A stretch of 64,000 bases of DNA from CAYJDP01 sp964371025 (GTDB lineage: Bacteria; Bacillota_I; Bacilli_A; RF39; UBA660): the NCBI GenBank assembly GCA_964371025.1, contig CAYJKH010000002.1, positions 1-64,000 of the forward strand, read 5' to 3'. The first letter of the stretch is position 1, and each line of letters opens with the position of its first letter. This document shows positions 17,155 through 25,636 of this stretch, piece after piece. The notes under the pieces are model-generated. The model worked only from the letters and a program-made list of their open reading frames with translations. It had not been told where the DNA came from and searched no databases. A program made the translations under genes and the position numbers.

Positions 17155-18267
17155 ATGAGGATATTATACTATTTATTTAGATTAAAACTTAGATGTTCAT
17201 ATTTTATTTTAAAAAAATTTAAAATAAAGAATAGAATCTTATTTTTAAGTAGACAATCAAATTCTACACCACTAGATTTTAAAATGCTGATTGATAAAAT
17301 AGGAAAAGAAAATGAAGTTATAATACTAACAAGTAAAATTAATAAAAATATTGTTAGTTATTTAAAAAATTATTTATTAATGTTTAAACAAATGTATTAC
17401 TTAGCAACTAGCAAGGTTTGTATAATAGATGGATATAATCCAGTGATATCTGTGTTAAAACATAAAGATAGTCTTAAAGTTATTCAGTTATGGCATTCTT
17501 TAGGAGCAATTAAAAAATTTGGATATCAGACTGTTGGAACAAGCGCTGGTAGAAAAGAAGATGTTTCAAAAATAATGTGTATGCATAAAAATTATGATTA
17601 TATTATATCTGGTAGTAGTGAAATGTCTAAGTATTTTATGGAAGCATTTGGGTATGAAAAAAATAAGTTTTATAATTATGGTTCTCCCAAAATTGATTAC
17701 TTGTTAGATAATAAAGATAAAATTAAAAATGATATTTTAGAAAGATATCCTGAGTTTTTAAAAAAAGAAAATATCTTATATGCTCCAACTTTTAGAGTAA
17801 ATAATAAAGTAAATGTAGATGAGTTACTTAATAAAATAGATTTTAATAAGTATAATTTAATTATTAAAAATCATCCATTACAAAAAATTGAGACTAATAA
17901 TAATAATATTTATTATTGTGAAGATTTTAGTGCATTTAAGTTGTTGACAATTACTGATCATTTGATAACAGATTACTCAGGTATTGCAATAGAGGCAGCT
18001 AGTTTAGATACTAAAACATATTATTATGTATATGATTATGAAGAATATAAAAAAGATAATGGATTAAATATTAATTTATTTAATGAAATGCCAAAAGTTA
18101 CATCAAAAAGTGCAGAAGATATTATAAAAGCCATAGATAATAAAAATTATGATTATGATAATTTTGAAAAATACAAGAGTAAATATGTTTCAAAATATAT
18201 AGGACACAGTACAGAAAAAATATATGAATTAATAAAGGAGTGTTTAGATGAAAAAATTAATAGTTAA
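17155..18267 (+). CDS. CDP-glycerol glycerophosphotransferase, TagB-like
   Basis: The 370-residue enzyme is a GT-B-type CDP-glycerol glycerophosphotransferase, which transfers glycerophosphate to a lipid-linked or polymer acceptor at the inner membrane face. The family His motif is seen in QLWHSLGAIKKFGY, the second His in IIKNHPLQ, and the CDP-binding ITDYSGIAIEA near the C-terminus. Its length suits a TagB-type primase rather than a polymerase. The ATG at 17155 (GAGTGAG upstream) is preferred over GTG at 17146. It overlaps the next gene by 20 nt. Confidence 0.85.
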   Translation: MRILYYLFRLKLRCSYFILKKFKIKNRILFLSRQSNSTPLDFKMLIDKIGKENEVIILTSKINKNIVSYLKNYLLMFKQMYYLATSKVCIIDGYNPVISVLKHKDSLKVIQLWHSLGAIKKFGYQTVGTSAGRKEDVSKIMCMHKNYDYIISGSSEMSKYFMEAFGYEKNKFYNYGSPKIDYLLDNKDKIKNDILERYPEFLKKENILYAPTFRVNNKVNVDELLNKIDFNKYNLIIKNHPLQKIETNNNNIYYCEDFSAFKLLTITDHLITDYSGIAIEAASLDTKTYYYVYDYEEYKKDNGLNINLFNEMPKVTSKSAEDIIKAIDNKNYDYDNFEKYKSKYVSKYIGHSTEKIYELIKECLDEKINS

Positions 18268-19501
18268 TTTATCAAAGAAAAATAAAACTTTTCGAAAAAT
18301 TATTAGAGCAGTTAGACACTTTTTAAGAGTTACAAAATATAATAATTATTACAGAAAAAATAATATAGATGAAAAATTAATAGTTTTTGAAAGTTATATG
18401 GGTAAAGGTATTGCCTGTAGTCCTAAAGCTATCTATTTGGAATTATTAAAAAATAACGATAAAACAAATTATAAATTTGTGTGGTTTTTAAGTGAAAACT
18501 CGAAAGAAGAAATAGTGGATAATCAATTTACTGAAATAGTTAAATATAATTCAGATAAATATTATGAATATTATAGTAAAGCAAAATATATATTTTCAAA
18601 CTCAAGAATACCAGAATTTATTAAAATAAAAAAAGAACAAATTTATGTTCAGACTTGGCATGGAACTCCTTTAAAGAAATTGGGATATGATATTAAAGTA
18701 GAAGGGGGTAATGCACTAAATAGTTTAGATGAATTAAAACAAAAATATAAAGAAGATGCTATTAGATATAGTTATTTATTATCACCATCTAAATTTACTA
18801 CAGAAAAATTAAGTTCAGCTTTTAATTTGAAAGAGAATAATCCAAATATTAAAATTATTGAAGAAGGATACCCTAGAAATGACTTTTTAATTAATCATAA
18901 TGAAAAAGATATTAAAAAAATTAAAGCAAAACTTAACTTACCAAATAATAAAAAATTAATTTTATATGCACCAACATGGAGAGATAATCAGCATAAAGCA
19001 GGAGTTGGATATACATATGACTTGGGAGTTAACTTTGATAGATTAAAAGCTGAATTTAGTGATGAGTATATTATTTTATTTAGACCTCATTACTTTGTCG
19101 CTAATAGGTTTGATTTTAATAAATATAAAAACTTTATTATTGATGTATCCAAGGTTGATGATATAAATGATTTATATGTTATTTCAGATATATTAATTAC
19201 AGATTATTCTAGTGTGTTTTTTGATTATGCAAATTTAAAAAGACCTATTTTATTTTATATGTATGACTTTGAAGAATACAAAAATAAATTAAGAAGTTTT
19301 TATTTTGGCATTAAAGAACTTCCGGGACCAATATCTAAAACAGAGGATCAATTAATTAGTGATTTAAAAAATATTGATAAATATTGGGAAGTTAATAAAG
19401 AAAATTACGATAACTTTAATAATAAGTTTACTTATTTAGATGATGGTAATGCCTCTAAAAGAGTAATTGATAAAATATTTAAAGATTCGAGAGGAGATTA
19501 A
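18248..19501 (+). CDS. CDP-glycerol glycerophosphotransferase, TagF-like
   Basis: This 417-residue second member of the family shows TWHGTPLKKLGYD, APTWRDNQHKAG, LFRPHYFV and LITDYSSVFFDYANLKRP, all conserved in the TagF glycosyltransferase core. TagF-type enzymes extend poly(glycerophosphate) from CDP-glycerol. It starts inside the upstream gene after AAAGGAG and is followed directly by the exporter permease, so synthesis and export are in one transcript. Whether it is primase or polymerase cannot be read from sequence alone. Confidence 0.87.
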   Translation: MKKLIVNLSKKNKTFRKIIRAVRHFLRVTKYNNYYRKNNIDEKLIVFESYMGKGIACSPKAIYLELLKNNDKTNYKFVWFLSENSKEEIVDNQFTEIVKYNSDKYYEYYSKAKYIFSNSRIPEFIKIKKEQIYVQTWHGTPLKKLGYDIKVEGGNALNSLDELKQKYKEDAIRYSYLLSPSKFTTEKLSSAFNLKENNPNIKIIEEGYPRNDFLINHNEKDIKKIKAKLNLPNNKKLILYAPTWRDNQHKAGVGYTYDLGVNFDRLKAEFSDEYIILFRPHYFVANRFDFNKYKNFIIDVSKVDDINDLYVISDILITDYSSVFFDYANLKRPILFYMYDFEEYKNKLRSFYFGIKELPGPISKTEDQLISDLKNIDKYWEVNKENYDNFNNKFTYLDDGNASKRVIDKIFKDSRGD

Positions 19502-19502
19502 T

Positions 19503-20309
19503 ATGAATTTTTTTAAAACATTATTTAATGAGCATAAAGAGTACAAATATCAATTAAAAGAATTAACAAAAATGGAATTATTAAAAGCCTATAAATCAGC
19601 AGCATTTGGTTGGTTATGGTTAATTATAAAACCAGGAATAAAAATATTTGTATATTGGTTTGCATTTGCATTTGGATTAAGATATACACCAGATGTAAAT
19701 CAAATACCGTTCTTTTTATGGTTACTAGCAGGAATAGTCCCATGGTTTTATATGTCAGAAATGATTGTAAGTGGAGCAGATTGTTTCCTTAAAAATAGAC
19801 ATTTAGTTACTAAAATGAAGTTTCCAATTTCAATTATTCCAACATACATAAATATTTCAAAAATAATTTTAAATAGCTTTTTAGTACTAGTGGTAATTGT
19901 AATATTTGGAGCATCTGGATTTTATCCAAACATATACTATTTACAAGTGTTTTTCTACATCTTTTTAATGTTTTTATTCTTTAATATGTGGAGTTACTTT
20001 GCAGCTCCTATTTCAGTTATTTCAAAAGATTTTTTGAATTTTATAAAAGCATTTACATTGCCATTATTTTGGTTATCAGGAATAATTTGGAATTTAAGTG
20101 GAGTAGAAAATAAAATATTAGATTATTTTAATTTATTTAATCCAATTGCATACTTAGTTAATGGATTTAGAAATGCATTTATAAATGAAGTATGGTTTTG
20201 GGAACAACCACTTGAATTAGTTTGTTTCTTAGTAGTATTAGGATTAGTAACACTTGGTGCTAGTCATGTATATCAAAGTCTTAGAAAAGAAATACCAGAC
20301 GTTTTATAG
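19503..20309 (+). CDS. tagG: Teichoic-acid ABC exporter permease, TagG-like
   Basis: The 268-residue ABC-2 permease has about six membrane helices and the family entry KAAFGWLWLIIKPGIKI-like region (KSAAFGWLWLIIKPG), plus LFWLSGIIWNLSGV and FNLFNPIAYLVNGFRNAF. With the ATPase encoded next, it flips lipid-linked teichoic acid or a similar polymer across the membrane. The ATG at 19503, 1 nt after the TagF stop and preceded by AGAGGAGA, is chosen over an upstream in-frame ATG at 19467. Confidence 0.9.
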   Translation: MNFFKTLFNEHKEYKYQLKELTKMELLKAYKSAAFGWLWLIIKPGIKIFVYWFAFAFGLRYTPDVNQIPFFLWLLAGIVPWFYMSEMIVSGADCFLKNRHLVTKMKFPISIIPTYINISKIILNSFLVLVVIVIFGASGFYPNIYYLQVFFYIFLMFLFFNMWSYFAAPISVISKDFLNFIKAFTLPLFWLSGIIWNLSGVENKILDYFNLFNPIAYLVNGFRNAFINEVWFWEQPLELVCFLVVLGLVTLGASHVYQSLRKEIPDVL

Positions 20310-20317
20310 GAGGATTT

Positions 20318-21028
20318 ATGGGAGAAATAATAAAATTAGATAATGTATCAAAAGAATATAAATTATATAAAAATGAAATAGGACGTTTAAAAAATTTAAT
20401 ATCTAAAAAGGTTAACTACAAGAAAAAAGTTGCTGTTAAGAATATTTCTTTTTCAATAAATAGAGGAGAAACTGTAGCTTTAATTGGAAAAAATGGAGCA
20501 GGAAAATCAACTATTTTAAAAATGATAACAGGTGTAACTTTTCCAACTAAAGGTGAAATAACAGTTAATGGAAGAGTTAGTGCTTTACTTGAACTAACAG
20601 CAGGATTTAACAATGAGTTTACAGGAAGAGAAAATATTTACATAAAAGGGATGATACTTGGAATTCCTCAAGAAGAAATCAAGAAAAAAGAAAAAGAAAT
20701 ACTAGAATTTGCTGGAATTGGAGAATATATTGATCAACCTATAAGAACATACTCAAGTGGTATGAAAGCAAGATTGGGCTTTGCTATTATTGTTAATATA
20801 GAACCTGAAATTTTAATAGTGGATGAAGCTTTAAGTGTTGGTGATGCAGAATTCAAAGAAAAATGTCGTAAAAAAATCGAAGAATTACTTGCAAAAGATG
20901 ATATTACTTTACTTTTTGTTACACATGCACTGGCAACTGCTAAAGAATTTTGTAAAAGAGGAATAATAGTGAAAAATGGAGAAGTAGTTAAAGATGCTCC
21001 AATAGATGAGGCAATAAAAAGTTATTAA
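20318..21028 (+). CDS. tagH: Teichoic-acid ABC exporter ATPase, TagH-like (short form)
   Basis: The 236-residue ATPase has an intact Walker A (GKNGAGKST, residues 57-65), signature YSSGMKARLGFA, Walker B ILIVDEALSVGD and H-loop VTHA. The NGRVSALLELTAGF segment is typical of polysaccharide/teichoic-acid exporters. It powers the TagG-like permease upstream (8 nt apart). It lacks the long C-terminal extension of some TagH proteins. Its intact motifs contrast with the pseudo-ATPase domain of the LtaS fusion. Confidence 0.9.
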   Translation: MGEIIKLDNVSKEYKLYKNEIGRLKNLISKKVNYKKKVAVKNISFSINRGETVALIGKNGAGKSTILKMITGVTFPTKGEITVNGRVSALLELTAGFNNEFTGRENIYIKGMILGIPQEEIKKKEKEILEFAGIGEYIDQPIRTYSSGMKARLGFAIIVNIEPEILIVDEALSVGDAEFKEKCRKKIEELLAKDDITLLFVTHALATAKEFCKRGIIVKNGEVVKDAPIDEAIKSY

Positions 21029-21039
21029 AGAGGTGACTA

Positions 21040-22647
21040 ATGGAAAACATAATAATTCAAAAAAAGAGGTTAGGTAGATTTATTAATTTATTTTATAAAA
21101 CAAAATTAATAAATAATAGAATTATAATCAAAGGAATGTTTATTTATAAAATAAAAGAGAAAAAAATAAATATCAAAAATACAAAAATCACAATAGGGGA
21201 TTATATTCCTAAACAAATTATATTGATGAAAAAAGGCTTTCCATGTTTATTTGGAGTTAAAATTAATTTTTATAAATTGGAATTACCTTTTAAAGAAATA
21301 AAAAATCTTGATATTCAAAATAAAATAGCATTTACAATTAAAGAAGAAAATATTATATATAAAAGCAATTTTTCATATACTATTTTTGGTAGAAGACAGT
21401 GTAGAACTTCAAAAGTTTATATGTTTACTGATGATAATACATCTATTTATTTTAGACAGTCACCAGGAAATGGATTTTATTTAACAGTAAGAGAAATTAA
21501 TATTACTGATAAAAAAATAGAGAATACTAAATTAAATATAGCCAAATTTTTATCATATTTTGTGATGAAAAAAGATATTGTTTTAATGTTTGAAAAAAAA
21601 TGTGAAAAGTATGAAGAAAGTGCTTCTGTACTTTTTGAAAAGCTATGTGATCAAAATTATAAAAATATTTATTATATATTAGATGAAAATAGTGAACACT
21701 ATAAGAGAGTTCCAGACAAATATAAGAAATATATTTTAAATAGAAATAGTTTAAAACACTACATATACTTTTTTAAAGCTAATAAATTTATTGGAACAGA
21801 AAGTTTAATTCATGCAATTGACTTAAGAGTAGCTAATAGATTTGCTTTTAAAAAGACAAAAAACAAAAAAATTGATTATGTTTTTCTACAGCATGGAGTT
21901 ATGTACATGGTTTCTCTAACTTCCGATTTAAGAAAAGGATTTGTTCATGATGGAAGAAAACATTTTAAAGTAGTGGTATCTTCTCAAAAAGAAGCAGATC
22001 ACTTTATTGATGCAGGAAGTTTTGAACAAAAAGATTTATACATAACAGGATTACCAAAGTTTGATAAAAATCAAATTAATAAAAATGCAGATAAAATAGT
22101 TATTATGTTAACATGGAGAAGATGGGAATATAACGAAGTTAGAAATGACTTTGAAAACTCTAAATATTATAAAATGATACTTAGAATTTTGGAATCTATT
22201 CCAAAAAAATTACTAGATAAAGTGATTATTTTACCACATCCATTATTATTAGAAAATATAAAAGAAAGTAACTCTAAAATATCAAAATATATTCCTGATG
22301 ATTTTATATATGATGATATTTTAAAAGATACTAGAGTATTAATAACAGATTATTCATCTATTGCATATGATTCTTTTTATAGAGGAAGTAACGTAATATT
22401 TAATTGGGAAGAAAAAGAAGAATGCATGACTCATTATGGTGAAAATGCAAAACTAATGTTAAATCAGGATAACTGTTTTGGAGATATTGTTTATAATAAA
22501 GAAGAACTATCTAAAGTGATTGAAAAAAATTATAATAATCAACAAGAAACTAAATATATAAAAAACTATCAAAAAATAGTAGAGTTTAATGATAATAAAA
22601 ATACAGAAAGATTGATTGCTTGTTTGAAAAAAGACAAAATAATTTAA
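21040..22647 (+). CDS. CDP-glycerol glycerophosphotransferase family protein with N-terminal extension
   Basis: The 535-residue protein has an extra N-terminal domain (about residues 1-170, beta-rich, no recognised family) before the TagF-type core. Core motifs are FLQHGVMYMVSL, MLTWRRWEYNEV, ILPHPLLLENIKES and LITDYSSIAYDSFYRGS. It is the third such enzyme in the cluster and lies right after the exporter. Its substrate may be a different polyol phosphate or a branching step; that is inference. AGAGGTGAC precedes the ATG. Confidence 0.82.
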   Translation: MENIIIQKKRLGRFINLFYKTKLINNRIIIKGMFIYKIKEKKINIKNTKITIGDYIPKQIILMKKGFPCLFGVKINFYKLELPFKEIKNLDIQNKIAFTIKEENIIYKSNFSYTIFGRRQCRTSKVYMFTDDNTSIYFRQSPGNGFYLTVREINITDKKIENTKLNIAKFLSYFVMKKDIVLMFEKKCEKYEESASVLFEKLCDQNYKNIYYILDENSEHYKRVPDKYKKYILNRNSLKHYIYFFKANKFIGTESLIHAIDLRVANRFAFKKTKNKKIDYVFLQHGVMYMVSLTSDLRKGFVHDGRKHFKVVVSSQKEADHFIDAGSFEQKDLYITGLPKFDKNQINKNADKIVIMLTWRRWEYNEVRNDFENSKYYKMILRILESIPKKLLDKVIILPHPLLLENIKESNSKISKYIPDDFIYDDILKDTRVLITDYSSIAYDSFYRGSNVIFNWEEKEECMTHYGENAKLMLNQDNCFGDIVYNKEELSKVIEKNYNNQQETKYIKNYQKIVEFNDNKNTERLIACLKKDKII

Positions 22648-22666
22648 TATATACAAGGAGAAAGAT

Positions 22667-23611
22667 ATGAAAAAAAAATTATCAGTAATTGTAAGCTGCT
22701 ACAATGAAGAAGAAACAATACCACACTTTTATGAAGAAATAATAAAAGTCGCAGATGATATGAAGAAAGATTTTAACTTTGAATTTTTATTTGTAAATGA
22801 TGGGTCAAAGGATAAAACTTTAGAAATATTAAAAAAGTATGCAAAAAAAGATGAAAGAGTTAGATTTATTTCTTTTTCTAGAAACTTTGGTAAGGAATCT
22901 GCTATGTATGCGGGAATGTCTAATGCAAAAGGAGATTATATTACATTAATGGATGCGGATTTACAACATCCTCCAAAGTTATTAATTAAAATGTGGGAGA
23001 TGATCAAAAAAGATGGTTATGATCAAGTTGCAACTAAACGTGCAAATCGTAAAGGAGAAGCTGCTATAAGAAGTTTCTTTGCTCGTACTTTTTATAAAAT
23101 TATTAATAAAATCAGTAAAACTGAAATGGTCGATGGGGCGTGTGATTATCGTTTAATGTCAAAGCAAGTTGTTAATTCAATATTAGAAATGGGTGAATAT
23201 AATAGATATTCAAAAGGTATTTTTAGTTTTGTAGGATATAATACAGCTTGGATTGAATTTGATAATGTTGAAAGAGTAGCCGGAGAAACTAAATGGTCAT
23301 TTGTTAATTTATTTAAATACGCAGTTGAAGGAATATTATCATTTTCAGTATTTCCGTTATACTTATCAATCTTCTTCGGATTAATAGCCTGTTTAATATC
23401 ATTTGTAATGATAATTTTCATTATCATAAAAACCCTACTTGTTGGAGACCCTGTAGCAGGATGGCCATCAACTATATGTGCTATATTATTTGTAGGAGGG
23501 GTTATATTATCTTGTCTTGGAATTCAAGGACAATATGTTGCTAAAACATATTTAGAAATAAAAAATAGACCAATTTACATAATCAAGGAGACTGAACAAG
23601 ATGTTAAATAA
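22667..23611 (+). CDS. GT2 glycosyltransferase, CsbB/GtrB-type undecaprenyl-phosphate sugar transferase
   Basis: The 314-residue enzyme has an N-terminal GT-A domain (LSVIVSCYNEEETIP, FVNDGSKDKT, DxD in LMDADLQHPP). Two C-terminal membrane helices (about residues 230-300) follow. This is the CsbB/GtrB/DPM1 architecture that loads a sugar onto undecaprenyl phosphate on the cytoplasmic side. The next genes encode a GtrA/GtcA flippase-like protein, a GtrII-like protein and a YfhO-family protein. In B. subtilis CsbB-GtcA-YfhO glycosylate lipoteichoic acid, and the neighbours here fit that route. Confidence 0.88.
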   Translation: MKKKLSVIVSCYNEEETIPHFYEEIIKVADDMKKDFNFEFLFVNDGSKDKTLEILKKYAKKDERVRFISFSRNFGKESAMYAGMSNAKGDYITLMDADLQHPPKLLIKMWEMIKKDGYDQVATKRANRKGEAAIRSFFARTFYKIINKISKTEMVDGACDYRLMSKQVVNSILEMGEYNRYSKGIFSFVGYNTAWIEFDNVERVAGETKWSFVNLFKYAVEGILSFSVFPLYLSIFFGLIACLISFVMIIFIIIKTLLVGDPVAGWPSTICAILFVGGVILSCLGIQGQYVAKTYLEIKNRPIYIIKETEQDVK

Positions 23612-24053
23612 ATTTAAAGATATATTCTTTAAATATAAAGAAATTATTTTATATTTAATTTTTGGAGGACTAACAACAGTAGTTAACTTTATAGTATATA
23701 TAATATTTAATGATTTCATAAAACTTAGTTTTATAAGTAATTATCAATATTTAGTAGCAACTGTAATAGCTTGGATAGTAGCAGTTATATTTGCCTATAT
23801 TACTAATAAAATATATGTATTTGAAAATAAAAATAAAAATAATCTTATCAAAGAATTTACTATGTTTTGTTCTTGTAGAATATTATCATTACTATTTGAA
23901 TTATTAATAATGTTTATTTTTGTAGACTTATTAGTAGTAGATGATATTATTGCAAAAATAATAGCAGCAATAGTAGTTATTATTTTAAATTATATATTTT
24001 CAAAGTTATTTATATTTAAAAAAGAAGGAGAGACAGCTAATGAAAAAAATTAA
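23601..24053 (+). CDS. GtrA/GtcA-family membrane protein
   Basis: The 150-residue protein has four hydrophobic helices and the family entry YLIFGGLTTVVNFIVYI, with TNKIYVFENK between helices 2 and 3. GtrA/GtcA proteins are thought to flip undecaprenyl-phosphate-linked sugars. It overlaps the GT2 gene by 11 nt and the next gene by 14 nt, a tightly coupled set. Confidence 0.9.
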   Translation: MLNKFKDIFFKYKEIILYLIFGGLTTVVNFIVYIIFNDFIKLSFISNYQYLVATVIAWIVAVIFAYITNKIYVFENKNKNNLIKEFTMFCSCRILSLLFELLIMFIFVDLLVVDDIIAKIIAAIVVIILNYIFSKLFIFKKEGETANEKN

Positions 24054-25617
24054 ATTATTTTTAGAAAAAACAGATAAAATTTTAAAAAAATCGATAAGTA
24101 AAATTGATAGAAAAACTTTGATTTTTGTAATGTTAATAACATTTATATTTGGTTTTGCAGCACATGGCTTTGCCTTTATGAATGATTTTTATTCTCATGA
24201 TTCATTAGAGTGGTTTAATCAAGGAACAGAAGAAATAGAAATAAAGAATAGCTCTGGAAGAATTTTTCAAGAACCAATAATTAATCTAAGAGGTAGTGTA
24301 ACTGTTCCTCTGCTTTTAGGGATTTTATCGCTATTTTGGATGGGATTAAGCGCATATTTAATTATTAAAACATTTAAAATAAAAAATAAAATATGTATGT
24401 CATTATTAACTATGTTATTAGTTTCAAATATTTCATATACACTTATTAATGCAACATATATGCACGAGACGGATATATATAATTTAGCATTACTTTTATC
24501 TGTAATCCCAGTATATTTATATGTTATCAATAAAAAACTAGCATATATTATAGGACCTCTATGTATCATGATAATGTGTGGTATTTATCAATCATACTTA
24601 ACTGTAACACTATTATTATTTATATTATTAATTATTAAAAATATTTTAGAAAAAACAAAATTCAAAGATAATATATTATGTGGGTTAACTTGTATAGGAA
24701 TATCTCTTGTAGGGTTAATTCTATATCAAATAGCTTTAAATATTTCCGTACAATTTTTCGGAGTAGTGTTATCAACAGATTATAACGATTTAGGAACAAT
24801 ATATAATTTTTTAAATGTTAATTTATTTACTAATTTATATGATACTTATTACTACTTTGCTAAAAATGTAATATATCCATATACTTATATGGAAAACATA
24901 TTTTTAGTAGGATTAACATTAATAGTATTAGTATTTTCGTTTATAATATTATTACAAGTAATTAAGAAAAGAAAAATAGAAAAGAAAAATATAATACTAT
25001 TATTTATTTTAATTTTATTAACACCTTTGGCATGTAATTTTTTATATTTTATGACAGCAGGGCATACTCATAAATTAATGATTACATCATTTATATTAAT
25101 TTACACACTTATCTTTGTACTATTTTCATACAGAAAATCAACATATATTTTATCAATGAAAAATGTATGTTATGTGATTATAGGATTAATTATATTTAAT
25201 GCTAGTGTTTATTCAAATACGATGTATTTAGAGAAAGAATTAAATATGCAATCAACGTTAGCAAATATGAATAGAGTTATTTATGACTTAGAACAACTAG
25301 AAGACTACAAACTTGGGAAAACAAAATTAGTTTTTATTGGATCAACAAAAGAAAAAAAATTGGGTGATGATAGACCTGGTTTTGACAAAATAAAAGGTAC
25401 TGGTTCAACAGGTAGCACTTCAGTTTTAAAAGGTGCAAATTATGAATCATATTTTGAACATATTTTAAATTATCCGATAAATGATAATACAACGGAAGAG
25501 ATATATGAAAAATATAAAAATGAAATTAAAGAAATGTCATCATTTCCTGATAAAGGATATATAAAAAAAATTGATGGTAAATATTTTATCAAATTTTCAA
25601 AACCAGAAGAACTATAA
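24040..25617 (+). CDS. Polytopic membrane glycosyltransferase, GtrII-like
   Basis: The 525-residue protein has about ten membrane helices. After the first helix comes a segment FYSHDSLEWFNQG, and then SGRIFQEPIINLRGSVTVPLLLG. This layout and the Asp/Arg near the first loop resemble the Glucos_trans_II (GtrII-like) family, which moves a sugar from the lipid carrier onto a surface polymer. The C-terminal ~100 residues are extracytoplasmic. It overlaps the GtrA gene by 14 nt. The polymer acceptor is unproven; teichoic acid is the contextual guess. Confidence 0.72.
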   Translation: MKKIKLFLEKTDKILKKSISKIDRKTLIFVMLITFIFGFAAHGFAFMNDFYSHDSLEWFNQGTEEIEIKNSSGRIFQEPIINLRGSVTVPLLLGILSLFWMGLSAYLIIKTFKIKNKICMSLLTMLLVSNISYTLINATYMHETDIYNLALLLSVIPVYLYVINKKLAYIIGPLCIMIMCGIYQSYLTVTLLLFILLIIKNILEKTKFKDNILCGLTCIGISLVGLILYQIALNISVQFFGVVLSTDYNDLGTIYNFLNVNLFTNLYDTYYYFAKNVIYPYTYMENIFLVGLTLIVLVFSFIILLQVIKKRKIEKKNIILLFILILLTPLACNFLYFMTAGHTHKLMITSFILIYTLIFVLFSYRKSTYILSMKNVCYVIIGLIIFNASVYSNTMYLEKELNMQSTLANMNRVIYDLEQLEDYKLGKTKLVFIGSTKEKKLGDDRPGFDKIKGTGSTGSTSVLKGANYESYFEHILNYPINDNTTEEIYEKYKNEIKEMSSFPDKGYIKKIDGKYFIKFSKPEEL

Positions 25618-25636
25618 AATATATTAGGAGGATTCT